Of a DNA stretch of 64,000 nt, positions 26,214 to 34,907 are shown piece after piece. Source of the stretch: Thalassotalea hakodatensis. Its GTDB lineage: Bacteria > Pseudomonadota > Gammaproteobacteria > Enterobacterales > Alteromonadaceae. The stretch spans positions 2,636,066-2,700,065 of the forward strand of contig NZ_AP027365.1 of NCBI RefSeq assembly GCF_030295995.1, given 5' to 3'. A program made the translations under genes and the position numbers. How positions within the stretch are numbered: position 1 is the stretch's first letter; every line of letters begins with the position of its first letter. The notes under the pieces are model-generated. The model ran no database searches and was not told where the DNA came from. It saw only the letters and a program-made list of their open reading frames with translations.

Positions 26214-28334
26214 ATGCCGACAAAATTTTTCATCGGTCAGTTTTACGTCGACATTCAGCGAAACTTAATCATCGTCCAACAAGAGGGTGGTATTCAAGAA
26301 GAACACATTCTTCCACCGAAAACTATTGCTGTATTACAACTTCTTGCCAAGCAGCAAGGTGAAGTATTAAAAACAGATTATATCATTGATCAAGTTTGGC
26401 CAGATACCATCGTTTCGCCCAACTCGTTACAGCGTTGCATAACGCAATTAAGAAAAGTACTTGTTATTTCGGGCGATAATCAAGCCATTATAAAAACCCA
26501 CACTAAGAAAGGCTACTGCTTAGAACTTCCTGTTAATATTGCAGAAGATCACTTTGCGTTATCGCCGAAACAAGCAACGATAAATAGCCAGAAAAATAAC
26601 AAGATAATAAGCCAAAAGTCTTTACGTATTTCAGCTTTAGCATTGTTAATAATGTTGGCTTTGGTCGCATTTATCAAAAACATTGAACAGCGAACTCCGG
26701 CCTTCTCAACCATCAAACAACTCACTCACTCAGACTATAAAGAACAATTCCCTAGTTATGCCCCAAATAGTCAATACCTTGTCTTTCATCGCTATGATGG
26801 CCGCTGTAATAACAATATATGGGCGATAGATAACGCGACAAAAGAAGAAATTCAACTCACAAAATCCACTGACTTTTACGGACCACACAGGTTTTCATCT
26901 GACGGCAAAAAGTTAATATTTTTGGCTAAAAACGCTTGCACCCAACCCCAAAAAGAAGAAAATCAAAAACAATGTTGGAAAATAATGTCTTTAGATTTTG
27001 ATGCTGCACTTTCGTCACCTCAGGCACCGATTGAGTTAGCGAATTGTCGACAAGGAAAACTTAACTACCCAACATGGTTAGATAACGGTAGCATCGCGAT
27101 ATTACGGGGTAAAAATGAAACTTGGCGTCTCGCTAAATACATGCTCAATGCAGCTAATAGCGTTGATATTTATAACCCTAAAAACAAACAACTTTATTAT
27201 TTTGATTACTTAGCAGCGCAACAACAATTCGTTGTATTATCTAAAGATAAAAGCAACCAACACTGGCGAGAAATCATTTCAATAACCGGTGATATTATTA
27301 ACAGTACACGCATATCATTGCCTCAATCTTTCAACGCTCACAACAACATTAGACCTTTCGCGTATGATGGAAAAGGATCACACTTTTTTGCAACTGGGAA
27401 AAATATATATACATTACATGACGATGGCTCGATAAACCATTTTCAACAATTACCCTTTATAAACACTCATCAGTATGCATTATCGCCAGATGGTACTACC
27501 CTTCTGGCGAGTAGAGGGCGATTAGATAATGATGTTGCACAAGTCAGCTTAACACCTACAAATACTGATACTGTTCAACCAAGTCAAATCAATCAAGTAA
27601 CAACAGATTTCCCCAGTCTTTTTCGAAGTACTGCACAAGAGCACAGCGGTAAATATCAGCCTTTGGGTGAGCAAATTGCGTTTGTTTCTGATCGGTCAGG
27701 TCAAGCACAGATTTGGCTTGGTCAAAAAAATCGCGTTAAACAGCTCACTTTCTTTCCTATCGACAGTCAATTAAGCAATTTTCAATGGCACCCTGAGGGT
27801 GTTCAATTAATCGTTGCCAATAATCGTCAACTTTGGCTGATAGATTTAGATGGCACAGCAAGCAAATTAAACTACCCGCATTCGGTTACCAAAGTGTATC
27901 AATGGATAACTGATGACGAAGTATTAGTTTCCTCATTTAACAATGATAAAAACCATGTATCTTTATTATCATTAAACTCAGGTAAGCTTACAAATTTGTT
28001 CTCAGAACCGGTTCGCTGGGCTCAATACACACTAAACGGCAACTTGATTTTATTGGATGACAATAACAAATTTTGGCAAAAAGATGACCACGTTAAAAAA
28101 CAGTTAACAACGCTCAAAAACCAATCAGCTCGGAAAGAGTTTTTACTTGAAAAGCAAAATATTTATTCAGTAAATAAGCACGGTCATCTCTGGCGTTATC
28201 GTTTAGATAACTATGAATTCAGCGTGATTAATCAAAAAGCTAGCTACCTTTCCGCCTTAACAGACATAAAAAATTATCAAATTTTAGCCACACAAGTTGT
28301 TACCGACAAAAAAGATATTGTCGAAATTTATTAG
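26214..28334 (+). CDS. CadC/ToxR-like winged-helix transmembrane regulator with beta-propeller
   Basis: The 706-residue protein has an N-terminal OmpR-type winged helix (LPPKTIAVLQLLAKQQG, DQVWPDTIVSPNSLQRCITQLRK; about 5-100), one membrane helix (about 141-160, ALALLIMLALVAFI) and a periplasmic TolB/WD40-like propeller with SPDGT- and SDGKK-type repeats. This is the CadC layout, sensing outside and binding DNA inside. It is divergent from an esterase gene, a likely target. The TAG stop (28332-28334) is the first three bases of MITE-2 copy B, so the C-terminus was probably truncated by the insertion. Confidence 0.87.
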   Translation: MPTKFFIGQFYVDIQRNLIIVQQEGGIQEEHILPPKTIAVLQLLAKQQGEVLKTDYIIDQVWPDTIVSPNSLQRCITQLRKVLVISGDNQAIIKTHTKKGYCLELPVNIAEDHFALSPKQATINSQKNNKIISQKSLRISALALLIMLALVAFIKNIEQRTPAFSTIKQLTHSDYKEQFPSYAPNSQYLVFHRYDGRCNNNIWAIDNATKEEIQLTKSTDFYGPHRFSSDGKKLIFLAKNACTQPQKEENQKQCWKIMSLDFDAALSSPQAPIELANCRQGKLNYPTWLDNGSIAILRGKNETWRLAKYMLNAANSVDIYNPKNKQLYYFDYLAAQQQFVVLSKDKSNQHWREIISITGDIINSTRISLPQSFNAHNNIRPFAYDGKGSHFFATGKNIYTLHDDGSINHFQQLPFINTHQYALSPDGTTLLASRGRLDNDVAQVSLTPTNTDTVQPSQINQVTTDFPSLFRSTAQEHSGKYQPLGEQIAFVSDRSGQAQIWLGQKNRVKQLTFFPIDSQLSNFQWHPEGVQLIVANNRQLWLIDLDGTASKLNYPHSVTKVYQWITDDEVLVSSFNNDKNHVSLLSLNSGKLTNLFSEPVRWAQYTLNGNLILLDDNNKFWQKDDHVKKQLTTLKNQSARKEFLLEKQNIYSVNKHGHLWRYRLDNYEFSVINQKASYLSALTDIKNYQILATQVVTDKKDIVEIY

Positions 28335-28469
28335 AGTCTGTTAATCTTTCCAGATTAAATGTTGTTCGAACTAAACGCTTTTTGTTCAAGGCGTGAGCAA
28401 TGTCGCATGGTTATGCCATGTCAATTGCGAACAACGATGAAGAAATAGCGTTTAATTGAACCCAAAGGG

Positions 28470-29746
28470 CTGACGAATCCCCAAAAAATGACAAGCACAA
28501 CATTTTATGATCTTATTAGTTCGCCAAAACAAAAATAAGAGTAAAATGCTATGCCTGAATCCTTACTTTGCCATAACTTCTTTGATAAGTCCTTATCGAA
28601 TTTCAATCAAGCGAGAATGAAGACACTTAAAGCATGCTCTGAAGCACTTATAGCGTCTGATAGATTAACCTTAACAAGTTTGGGGCGTTACTTAGCTGGA
28701 CGTGCGAACATTAAGCATAAAATAAAAAGGGTTGATCGTTTTCTTAATAACGAGCATTTGTTTAACCAACAAGTTGAAATATACGCTTCGTTGGCCAAAC
28801 CAATCATTAGCAACTTGCCTTATTTAGCCATTGCAGTGGACTGGAGTGGTTGTTGTCGTTCAGATTACCACCTGCTTAGAGCGAGTTTACTCGTTGACGG
28901 CCGTTCTTTAGTGCTTTACAACATGGTTGTTGAATTAAAAGATTTTGATACGCCAGAAACCAATGCCAGATTTTTAGACAACCTCCTTCAAGTTATTGGT
29001 GAACACCGGTCCGTTTATATTTTGTCAGATGGTGGTTTTCTTACTCCTTGGTATACTAAAGTCCGTTCATTAGGATGGCACTTTATTGGCCGTCTCAGAG
29101 GCACGATGACATGTAAGTTAGAAGGTAAAAATACTTGGGAAAAACTCCCTGCCTTTCATCAGGGAGCGAGCTGTCAACCAACTCGACTTGGCAAAGCGAG
29201 GGTTACTCAACACAGTCCAACAGCATGTGATGCATTTCTCCATTTGTACAAAGGAAAATACAAAGGACGAAAAGGGAATAGCCGTTTTACTAAAGATACT
29301 CGCATGTATCGACGGCATGCTCATGAGCCATGGTTACTCGCAACATCAGATAATACACTCACTAGTGATCAAGTAATTAAGTTGTACAGTAAAAGGATGC
29401 AAATTGAGCAAAACTTTCGCGATGACAAAAGCCAACAATATGGCTTTTCGTGGCGGTTTAGTAAAACACAAGGCGTAAGGCGAATGAGTGCCTTGTGCTT
29501 AATTGCATGTTTAGCCAGTCTATTACTTTGGTTTGTTGGCTTTGAAGCGGAGCAGCGCAATTGGCAAATAATGTTTCAGGCTAATACGATAAAACACCGC
29601 AGAGTTCTATCGTTTCTTACATTGGCGAAGCAAGTAATTCGGCATAGACTCCACAAAATTAAAAATCACTATCTACAGAAAAGTCGAGAAAACTTTTTAG
29701 CTTATTATCAAATATGTTCAGTTATATAAAAATGGGGATCCGTCAG
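28470..29746 (+). mobile_element. IS4-family (IS10-like) insertion sequence, copy 3
   Basis: This is a 1277-bp element with 9-bp duplication CCCAAAGGG at 28461-28469 and 29747-29755, inserted in MITE-2 copy B. It is in the same orientation as copies 1 and 2. Confidence 0.96.
28551..29729 (+). CDS. IS4-family (IS10-like) transposase, copy 3
   Basis: This is a 392-residue intact transposase with Asp97, Asp160, Glu286 and the YREK motif. It is identical in protein sequence to copy 2 despite a few silent base differences (for example GTTGACGGCCGT against GTTGATGGTCGT). Confidence 0.95.
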   Translation: MPESLLCHNFFDKSLSNFNQARMKTLKACSEALIASDRLTLTSLGRYLAGRANIKHKIKRVDRFLNNEHLFNQQVEIYASLAKPIISNLPYLAIAVDWSGCCRSDYHLLRASLLVDGRSLVLYNMVVELKDFDTPETNARFLDNLLQVIGEHRSVYILSDGGFLTPWYTKVRSLGWHFIGRLRGTMTCKLEGKNTWEKLPAFHQGASCQPTRLGKARVTQHSPTACDAFLHLYKGKYKGRKGNSRFTKDTRMYRRHAHEPWLLATSDNTLTSDQVIKLYSKRMQIEQNFRDDKSQQYGFSWRFSKTQGVRRMSALCLIACLASLLLWFVGFEAEQRNWQIMFQANTIKHRRVLSFLTLAKQVIRHRLHKIKNHYLQKSRENFLAYYQICSVI

Positions 29747-29907
29747 CCCAAAGGGCAGCGTTTTTTGTCATTTATACGTCGTTATTGCTTTTTCATGTGG
29801 AATAACCACACATTAATCGCAATGCCTTGTCTAAATCCCCATAAACTGCTGTAAAAATAAACGCGAAAGATCAACAGACCCTAACCAGTATTGTGATTTT
29901 CACTTAT

Positions 29908-29935
29908 AAAAAAAGGACAAAATTTGCCCTTTTTT
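29908..29935 (-). terminator. Intrinsic terminator after the PEP-CTERM gene
   Basis: A stem of A-rich arm plus GG(A)CAAA against TTTG(C)CC and T-rich arm, with one mismatch, lies 25 bases past the stop of the minus-strand PEP-CTERM gene. On that strand it ends in a run of at least six T. Confidence 0.7.
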
Positions 29936-29959
29936 CAAAATAGGTTTCTACAAAGTATT

Positions 29960-30700
29960 CTATTTTTTCAAGCGGCGTGATACGCCACCTAATAGAGCAA
30001 GTGCTAATAACGCTAACGTAGACGGTTCTGGAATATCTGCCGCAAGGTCAGCTCTAGTTAATGTTGCATTATCAATGGTTAAGTTATTATTGGTATAAGT
30101 AAACCAACCATAACGATTGCCACCAATTGTCGTTGCAATATCATCAGCAGTTGATGAACGCGTTTCGCTGAATAATAGCCCTTGATTGTTATCGTATACG
30201 TTAAAATCAACCGCTAAAAAGCCATTGAGATCATAAAAGTTATGTTCAAAAGTATACCAACCACTTGAACCTACAGTGAAAAAGCTGTTATCTGAAATTA
30301 ATTTATATTCGTTATAAATAAAGTCAGTATTATTTGAACTGTTAATTACAAAGCCATTATTGGCTGTTTTACCCGCATGAAAAATAAAATCACGACGATG
30401 ATTACCCGCCTGATCGTTTACCGCTGAAGTAAAATCAAACCCTTGGCCGATATCCCATGCGTCTATATCTAAATATATATCTAGACTCGTCGTAAAGCCG
30501 TTTCCAAAAGTGTCGCTATAGCCACCAAATTGGGTATAAATAGCACCTGAATTATTAGTCACCCCTACATCAGCACTATTATCTACCGTGTTCCAAGTAT
30601 TACCATTACCATCAAACGTTTCTTGGTAAATAACATTTGCAGTTGCACCCGTAGACGCTAAAACAAGCAATGAAGTAGTCAGTATTTTTTTAAAAAACAT
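29960..30700 (-). CDS. PEP-CTERM sorting domain-containing secreted protein
   Basis: The 246-residue protein has a signal peptide (MFFKKILTTSLLVLASTG, cleaved near ATA) and a C-terminal PEP-CTERM signal: IPEPSTLALLALALLGG followed by SRRLKK. The body is a beta-rich, Asn/Asp/Gly-rich domain. It should be processed by an exosortase encoded elsewhere and released with exopolysaccharide. I chose the ATG at 30700 because AAAGGA precedes it and it opens a perfect signal peptide; the frame is open 56 codons further upstream. A perfect 18-bp palindrome lies 44 bases upstream. Confidence 0.87.
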   Translation of the reverse strand: MFFKKILTTSLLVLASTGATANVIYQETFDGNGNTWNTVDNSADVGVTNNSGAIYTQFGGYSDTFGNGFTTSLDIYLDIDAWDIGQGFDFTSAVNDQAGNHRRDFIFHAGKTANNGFVINSSNNTDFIYNEYKLISDNSFFTVGSSGWYTFEHNFYDLNGFLAVDFNVYDNNQGLLFSETRSSTADDIATTIGGNRYGWFTYTNNNLTIDNATLTRADLAADIPEPSTLALLALALLGGVSRRLKK

Positions 30701-30743
30701 TATATTTTCCTTTACAGCTTTTTTGTAGTGTATAAAAGTTAAA

Positions 30744-30761
30744 TTTGTACTGCAGTACAAA
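30744..30761. promoter_or_regulatory. Perfect 18-bp palindrome upstream of the PEP-CTERM gene
   Basis: TTTGTACTGCAGTACAAA is a perfect inverted repeat centred about 52 bases upstream of the start codon, a typical operator position. The factor that binds is unknown. Confidence 0.55.
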
Positions 30762-30926
30762 AGCAAGAACCACACCTTAAAAATAAAAAGCATTAAAGTC
30801 AAATACTTATCCGAACACATCTCCCGAACCCTACCAAGAATGTAAAAAAATTCGACATAAAAAGCCAACTCACAAGAAACAAATTTGATTACATTAAACG
30901 ATTAGTATGCCCAAACCATCAAAAAT

Positions 30927-31700
30927 TTATGCTAATTTACGCGCTTTTATTGCATAAATTAATGGTACTTGTTGGCCTTTATGTAGCAACTGATACCCTT
31001 GCTCAGCAACATATTCTAAATCTTCAATGCAATTATAAGGGCTATAAGGAAACTCATTTACTTGCTCAATAAATAAACCAGCAGATATCAATGCATTTAT
31101 CACTTCACTGAATGCATGTGGCCAAGTCACTATCGTAGATTTAACACCATCACTATTTTCTGTGTACGTTTCTTCAGCTTCAACATCAGGCTCTGTTCGA
31201 GGAAAATATGAATAGCCAGTCAGTAAATCAATTGTTGGGTGAAACTCTATCAAGTGGAGTTCACCACCTGGCAATAATGCTTTTGCTACCGTTTGCGCCC
31301 AACGATCAAGATCAGGTAACCAACAGAGCACACCATAAGAAGTAAACACAATATTGTATTTTTTGGTATTTTCATCAGAAAATTGATAAATATCTGAAGC
31401 TATAAAAGTCGCATTTAAGCCAAGTTCATTGTTGAGTTTATTCGCTTGCACGATGGCTTTGGTAGATAAGTCAACCCCGGTGACAATCGCTCCTTTTCTG
31501 GCCCACGACAATGTGTCTAAACCAAAATGACATTGCAAATGTAATAATGACTTCCCTTTAACTTCACCTACTTGGTTAAGCTCAATTTCATTCAGTGAAG
31601 ACTTGCCGCTTATAAAGGCATTAACATCATAAAACGTTGAATTTACGTGAATCTCGGTACGATCATCCCACGCTTTTCTATTTATTGATAAATAATCCAT
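30927..31700 (-). CDS. Class I SAM-dependent methyltransferase
   Basis: The 257-residue protein contains the SAM-binding region LLHLQCHFGLDTLSWARKG (about 51-69), the acidic motif II in VTGVDLSTKAI, and VFTSYGVLCWLPDLDRW later on. It belongs to the Methyltransf_25-type group; the methyl acceptor is unknown. AGGATA precedes the start. It lies downstream of the folX-folE-folM operon with a 60-base gap on the same strand, so it may be co-transcribed. Confidence 0.83.
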   Translation of the reverse strand: MDYLSINRKAWDDRTEIHVNSTFYDVNAFISGKSSLNEIELNQVGEVKGKSLLHLQCHFGLDTLSWARKGAIVTGVDLSTKAIVQANKLNNELGLNATFIASDIYQFSDENTKKYNIVFTSYGVLCWLPDLDRWAQTVAKALLPGGELHLIEFHPTIDLLTGYSYFPRTEPDVEAEETYTENSDGVKSTIVTWPHAFSEVINALISAGLFIEQVNEFPYSPYNCIEDLEYVAEQGYQLLHKGQQVPLIYAIKARKLA

Positions 31701-31760
31701 ATGAAATATCCTGAAGTGGTACTTAACAACGAATAAGGTAAAATAGTAGCGGCTTAGCGG

Positions 31761-32486
31761 TTATTTTAAATGCCTACCACCGTCTAATTGCATATTTCTG
31801 CCCGTCATAAATTGACTATTAAAAATAAACTCAACGGCTTGTATTACTTCATCAAAGCCACCTTCTTTAGGCAGCAGTGCTTTTGCAAGCGCCTTTTTTT
31901 GGTAGGCATCATCGTCACCTTCGTTGAACTTCAATAACGCGGGAGAAATTGAATTCACTTTAACATCAGGCGCTAACAGTGCAGAAAAAGATAAGGTTAA
32001 GCTATTCATTGCCGTTTTACTTGCCGCATAAGCGATATGTTTTTTACTGCCTTTTTCCGCGACGTAATCACTTAAATGGATGATGTCTGCCCCGCCGATA
32101 TCTGAGTTTTTCAATAACGTTTTTAACCCTAAATTTAATTGATAAGGAATGCCAACATGAATTGTCATCATTTTCTGCATAATGTCAGCAGCAGAATACT
32201 GCACATCCTCCTTTTGCGCGTTATCAGGTAACCAATCAGAAGCATTATGAATAATGGCTCGCAGCGAGGTATACTTTTGTTTAAGCTGTGCGATAAAATT
32301 ATCTACTTGTGTTTGTTGGTAAAAATCCACTTGATATAGATCAGCACCTTGTTGTTTTAGTTCATCTAGCACAGGGTACGCTGTTCTATAAGTACCAATG
32401 ACTTGATATCCTTGTGCTAAAAAATGACTTGCTAGCGCTAAACCTAATCGTTTACCAATTCCAGTAATTAAGACAACTTGGCTCAC
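31761..32486 (-). CDS. folM: Dihydromonapterin reductase
   Basis: This 241-residue SDR has a pteridine-reductase-like cofactor loop TGIGKRLG (8-15), the IIHNAS motif, and the Tyr-Lys pair in YAASKTAMN (about 160-168), and ends [15 protein letters not shown]. With FolX, FolM produces tetrahydromonapterin, the known cofactor of phenylalanine hydroxylase in some bacteria. It overlaps folE by four bases as the third gene of a compact pterin operon. Confidence 0.88.
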   Translation of the reverse strand: MSQVVLITGIGKRLGLALASHFLAQGYQVIGTYRTAYPVLDELKQQGADLYQVDFYQQTQVDNFIAQLKQKYTSLRAIIHNASDWLPDNAQKEDVQYSAADIMQKMMTIHVGIPYQLNLGLKTLLKNSDIGGADIIHLSDYVAEKGSKKHIAYAASKTAMNSLTLSFSALLAPDVKVNSISPALLKFNEGDDDAYQKKALAKALLPKEGGFDEVIQAVEFIFNSQFMTGRNMQLDGGRHLK

Positions 32487-33121
32487 GATAAAAACTCCGC
32501 ACGTGTTTGAGGATTTGTTTTAAATATGCCGCCTAAAGCGGTAGTGGTAGTTTTAGAATTCACATCCATGATACCTCGAGATTTAACGCAAAAATGTGTC
32601 GCATTAATCGATACAGCAACATTATCTGTCTCCGTTAATGTTTGTATTGCCACCAATATTTGCTGCGTTAAACGCTCTTGCACTTGAGGTCTTTGAGCAA
32701 AAAAACGCACAATTCGATTAATTTTCGACAAACCTATAATCTTTTTGTTAGGAATATAGGCAACTTGCGCTAAGCCATCTATCGTCACAAAATGATGTTC
32801 ACACGTTGACGTTAAATTAATATCGGTCACCTTCACCATTTCATCAACAGCCATTTTGTTTTCTATAACTGAAATGGCAGGAAAGTTTTCATAATTTAAA
32901 CCTGAAAAAACTTCATGAATATACATTTTAGCAATACGATGCGGCGTTTCAGCAAGGCTATCATCAGTTAAATCTAAACCAATCGTGTTAGCCACCTCAG
33001 TAAATAAGCCTTTTAGACGTGTGTATTTTTCTTCGCTAGTTAACTCAGTGACTACCATGGGCGTTTCTAAACCTCTGGCAATTAACGTATCTCGAACTAA
33101 CGCTGCTTCATAGCTGATCAT
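32483..33121 (-). CDS. folE: GTP cyclohydrolase I
   Basis: This 212-residue protein has the FolE active-site motifs: zinc ligands in TSTCEHHF (Cys and His) and [12 protein letters not shown], and the substrate-binding [21 protein letters not shown] segment. It converts GTP to dihydroneopterin triphosphate, first step of folate and monapterin synthesis. It is placed between folX and folM with four-base overlaps on both sides, so all three genes are translated as one unit. Confidence 0.93.
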   Translation of the reverse strand: MISYEAALVRDTLIARGLETPMVVTELTSEEKYTRLKGLFTEVANTIGLDLTDDSLAETPHRIAKMYIHEVFSGLNYENFPAISVIENKMAVDEMVKVTDINLTSTCEHHFVTIDGLAQVAYIPNKKIIGLSKINRIVRFFAQRPQVQERLTQQILVAIQTLTETDNVAVSINATHFCVKSRGIMDVNSKTTTTALGGIFKTNPQTRAEFLS

Positions 33122-33495
33122 AATATGCCCCCTTCCTCTGCTTGATAGCTTAAAGTAAGCGACACCGAATCCGCAAAACGTAACGCATGGGGTTTATCAA
33201 TGGTAACCTTTGCATAATTCACCCACGGGTGATTAACACAAATATTTAATACATCACTGGTTAATTTTTCTAATAATAAGAAACGACCACTTTCAACGTG
33301 GTTAATAATATCTTTACAAATTGTTTTATAATTTAGTGCACTTTCAACGCTATCATTTAAACAGAGTTTACTAACCGGGTAATGTACCTCTGCATTAATA
33401 ACAATGTCTTGTTGTTTGTTTTTCTCTTCTTCATTAAAGCCAATAAAGGTTCTTAACCGTAAATTGGTAATAGTAATAATGGCATTGTTGTTCAT
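33118..33495 (-). CDS. folX: Dihydroneopterin triphosphate 2'-epimerase
   Basis: The 125-residue protein belongs to the FolB/FolX family: [20 protein letters not shown] near the start, [10 protein letters not shown] in the middle, and KLTSDVLNI followed by [17 protein letters not shown]. Position beside folE and folM supports FolX (epimerase for monapterin) rather than FolB (aldolase). It overlaps folE by four bases. The folK gene lies upstream, separated by MITE-1 copy C. Confidence 0.83.
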   Translation of the reverse strand: MNNNAIITITNLRLRTFIGFNEEEKNKQQDIVINAEVHYPVSKLCLNDSVESALNYKTICKDIINHVESGRFLLLEKLTSDVLNICVNHPWVNYAKVTIDKPHALRFADSVSLTLSYQAEEGGIL

Positions 33496-33676
33496 AAACC
33501 TGACCTGTTTTTTATTCTTTTTAATCGTAAGTATATACGTATAAAGGCAATTTAGGGTTCACCTATTAATGATAAAAATATTGAATTTAAATTACTAAAC
33601 ACGTTAAGTGTTGTATTAAAGCAATATTATCTATGCAGCACTATCTGTTTAACGATTATTTTTTCGGTTACCAATT

Positions 33677-33990
33677 ATACCAATTCGCATAAATATTCGG
33701 TCATTCAGCGAGAATTAAACGCTTTAGAGGCACGGCGTTGATTGCAGAGAATGGTTATTCAGGAGAACGTGCTCCTGCGTTCTCTAATAAGCTACATCCT
33801 TGTAGCGTCCTTTTCAAAATCAACAACACAGGCTATGAAGCGTTTAAACTCGCCCTTTGGGAGCGTATTAGAGGCGCGATAATTGCGCAAAACGTGTTTG
33901 ATGTAGAACAACTATACCTGCACACGTTTCGCTTATTCTCCCACCTCTAACATCGCTCTGAACTGACTTAATCTTTATGCGAATTGGTAT
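33677..33990 (+). repeat. MITE-1 copy C (uninterrupted reference copy)
   Basis: This 314-bp element has inverted ends ATACCAATTCGCATAAA (left) and its exact complement (right). It contains internal hairpins GAGAACG...CGTTCTC and GCTACA...TGTAGC and a single CCCTTTGGG, the site duplicated by the IS in copy B. It sits within the fol operon between folX and folK, and its right end supplies the last codons of folK. It has no coding capacity. Confidence 0.92.
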
Positions 33991-34471
33991 TAAACTCTAT
34001 GGCCGATAATTTTTGATACTGTTTATCATACTGTTGCCAGAGCTGTTGATAGGTTTTCTGTAATTGAGGATGTACTTCATTCGGCGCAATATTTGAAAGA
34101 GGCAACAGTACAAAAGCATTTTCGGTAATTTCGCCACGCGGTAATGTAACACCGTTAAAATCGCCTATAAGATCATCATACGTAAGAATATCAATATCTA
34201 AGGTTCGAGAGGAAAACTTAGGCCCTACTCTTACTCGGCCATTGTCATCTTCTATTTTTCTCAAAATAGTGGTGATCTCAGCAATTGCACAATCGCAGTC
34301 AAAACCCACCACTAAATTTAAAAAGTTATCACCGATAAAGCCCACAGGTTCACAGTCATATGCTTGGGAAACTATCAATGGCGCGAAATGTTTATCGAGC
34401 GCATCAAGAGCACGCGATATGTGCTGCTCACGATCAATATTACTACCAAGGCTTAGATAAACTCTAGGCAT
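33968..34471 (-). CDS. folK: 2-amino-4-hydroxy-6-hydroxymethyldihydropteridine diphosphokinase
   Basis: The protein (167 aa) starts MPRVYLSLGSNI, the usual HPPK start, so I chose the ATG at 34471 over one eleven codons upstream. It includes FLNLVVGF, and the GPKFSSRTLDIDILTYDDL segment that matches the HPPK R-x4-RTLDLDLL motif with catalytic Asp pair. The final seven residues, NTNSHKD, and the TAA stop are encoded entirely by the inverted repeat of MITE-1 copy C. It supplies the pyrophosphorylated pterin for folate synthesis and is upstream of folX-folE-folM. Confidence 0.9.
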   Translation of the reverse strand: MPRVYLSLGSNIDREQHISRALDALDKHFAPLIVSQAYDCEPVGFIGDNFLNLVVGFDCDCAIAEITTILRKIEDDNGRVRVGPKFSSRTLDIDILTYDDLIGDFNGVTLPRGEITENAFVLLPLSNIAPNEVHPQLQKTYQQLWQQYDKQYQKLSAIEFNTNSHKD

Positions 34472-34504
34472 AACGATTTTTCTACCTATTAAAAAATACA
34501 ACAA

Positions 34505-34907
34505 GTGACTATTATCACATGAAAACAGAATAATTCATGCTTAAACGTCTTTAATCCGGCTACAACCTCTGTAAATCACTAATGCATATAAATGCTGTTG
34601 CCGCTCAATACTGCCAGATTAAATACCTGCATTTAAGCGAAAAGTTAATACCTGTTTCAAGAAGAGGTATCAATGCACAATGCAATACTTAACCGTACTT
34701 TTCTTGAGGCTAATAAATTGCAGTACTAATGAAAATATATGTTACATAATCGCATTCAGCTTATAAGACTATTATTCTATATTTCGTTACGATAGCGGTA
34801 ATTTAATGTCTTTTATATTTACTTTGATTACATACAGTTACAATTATTAAGATTCAACTTTGGTAACCTCTGTAACTTATAACATCATTTATAATTAAGG
34901 GATTATC
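34505..34907. other. Divergent intergenic region between folK and a lipoprotein gene
   Basis: About 400 bases of AT-rich DNA with no open frame of interest and no recognisable repeat from the families in this window. It should hold both divergent promoters, but I could not single out convincing -35/-10 pairs. Confidence 0.5.

Larger units (their letters stand above)
28332..29883. repeat. MITE-2 copy B, interrupted by the IS
   Basis: Ends TAGAGTCTGTTAATCTTT and, on the complement, TAGGGTCTGTTGATCTTT bound 1552 bp; without IS and duplication 266 bp remain. Left and right halves have long internal inverted repeats, for example around the GTCGCATGGTTATGCCATG region. It is non-coding. The left end provides the stop of the CadC-like gene. 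Confidence 0.78.

Noticed and set aside
23290-29746. Composite transposon formed by IS copies 2 and 3 around the esterase/CadC pair
   Set aside because: Each IS has its own matching 9-bp duplication (CCCTTTGGG and CCCAAAGGG), so they inserted independently. A composite element would have one duplication at the outer ends only.
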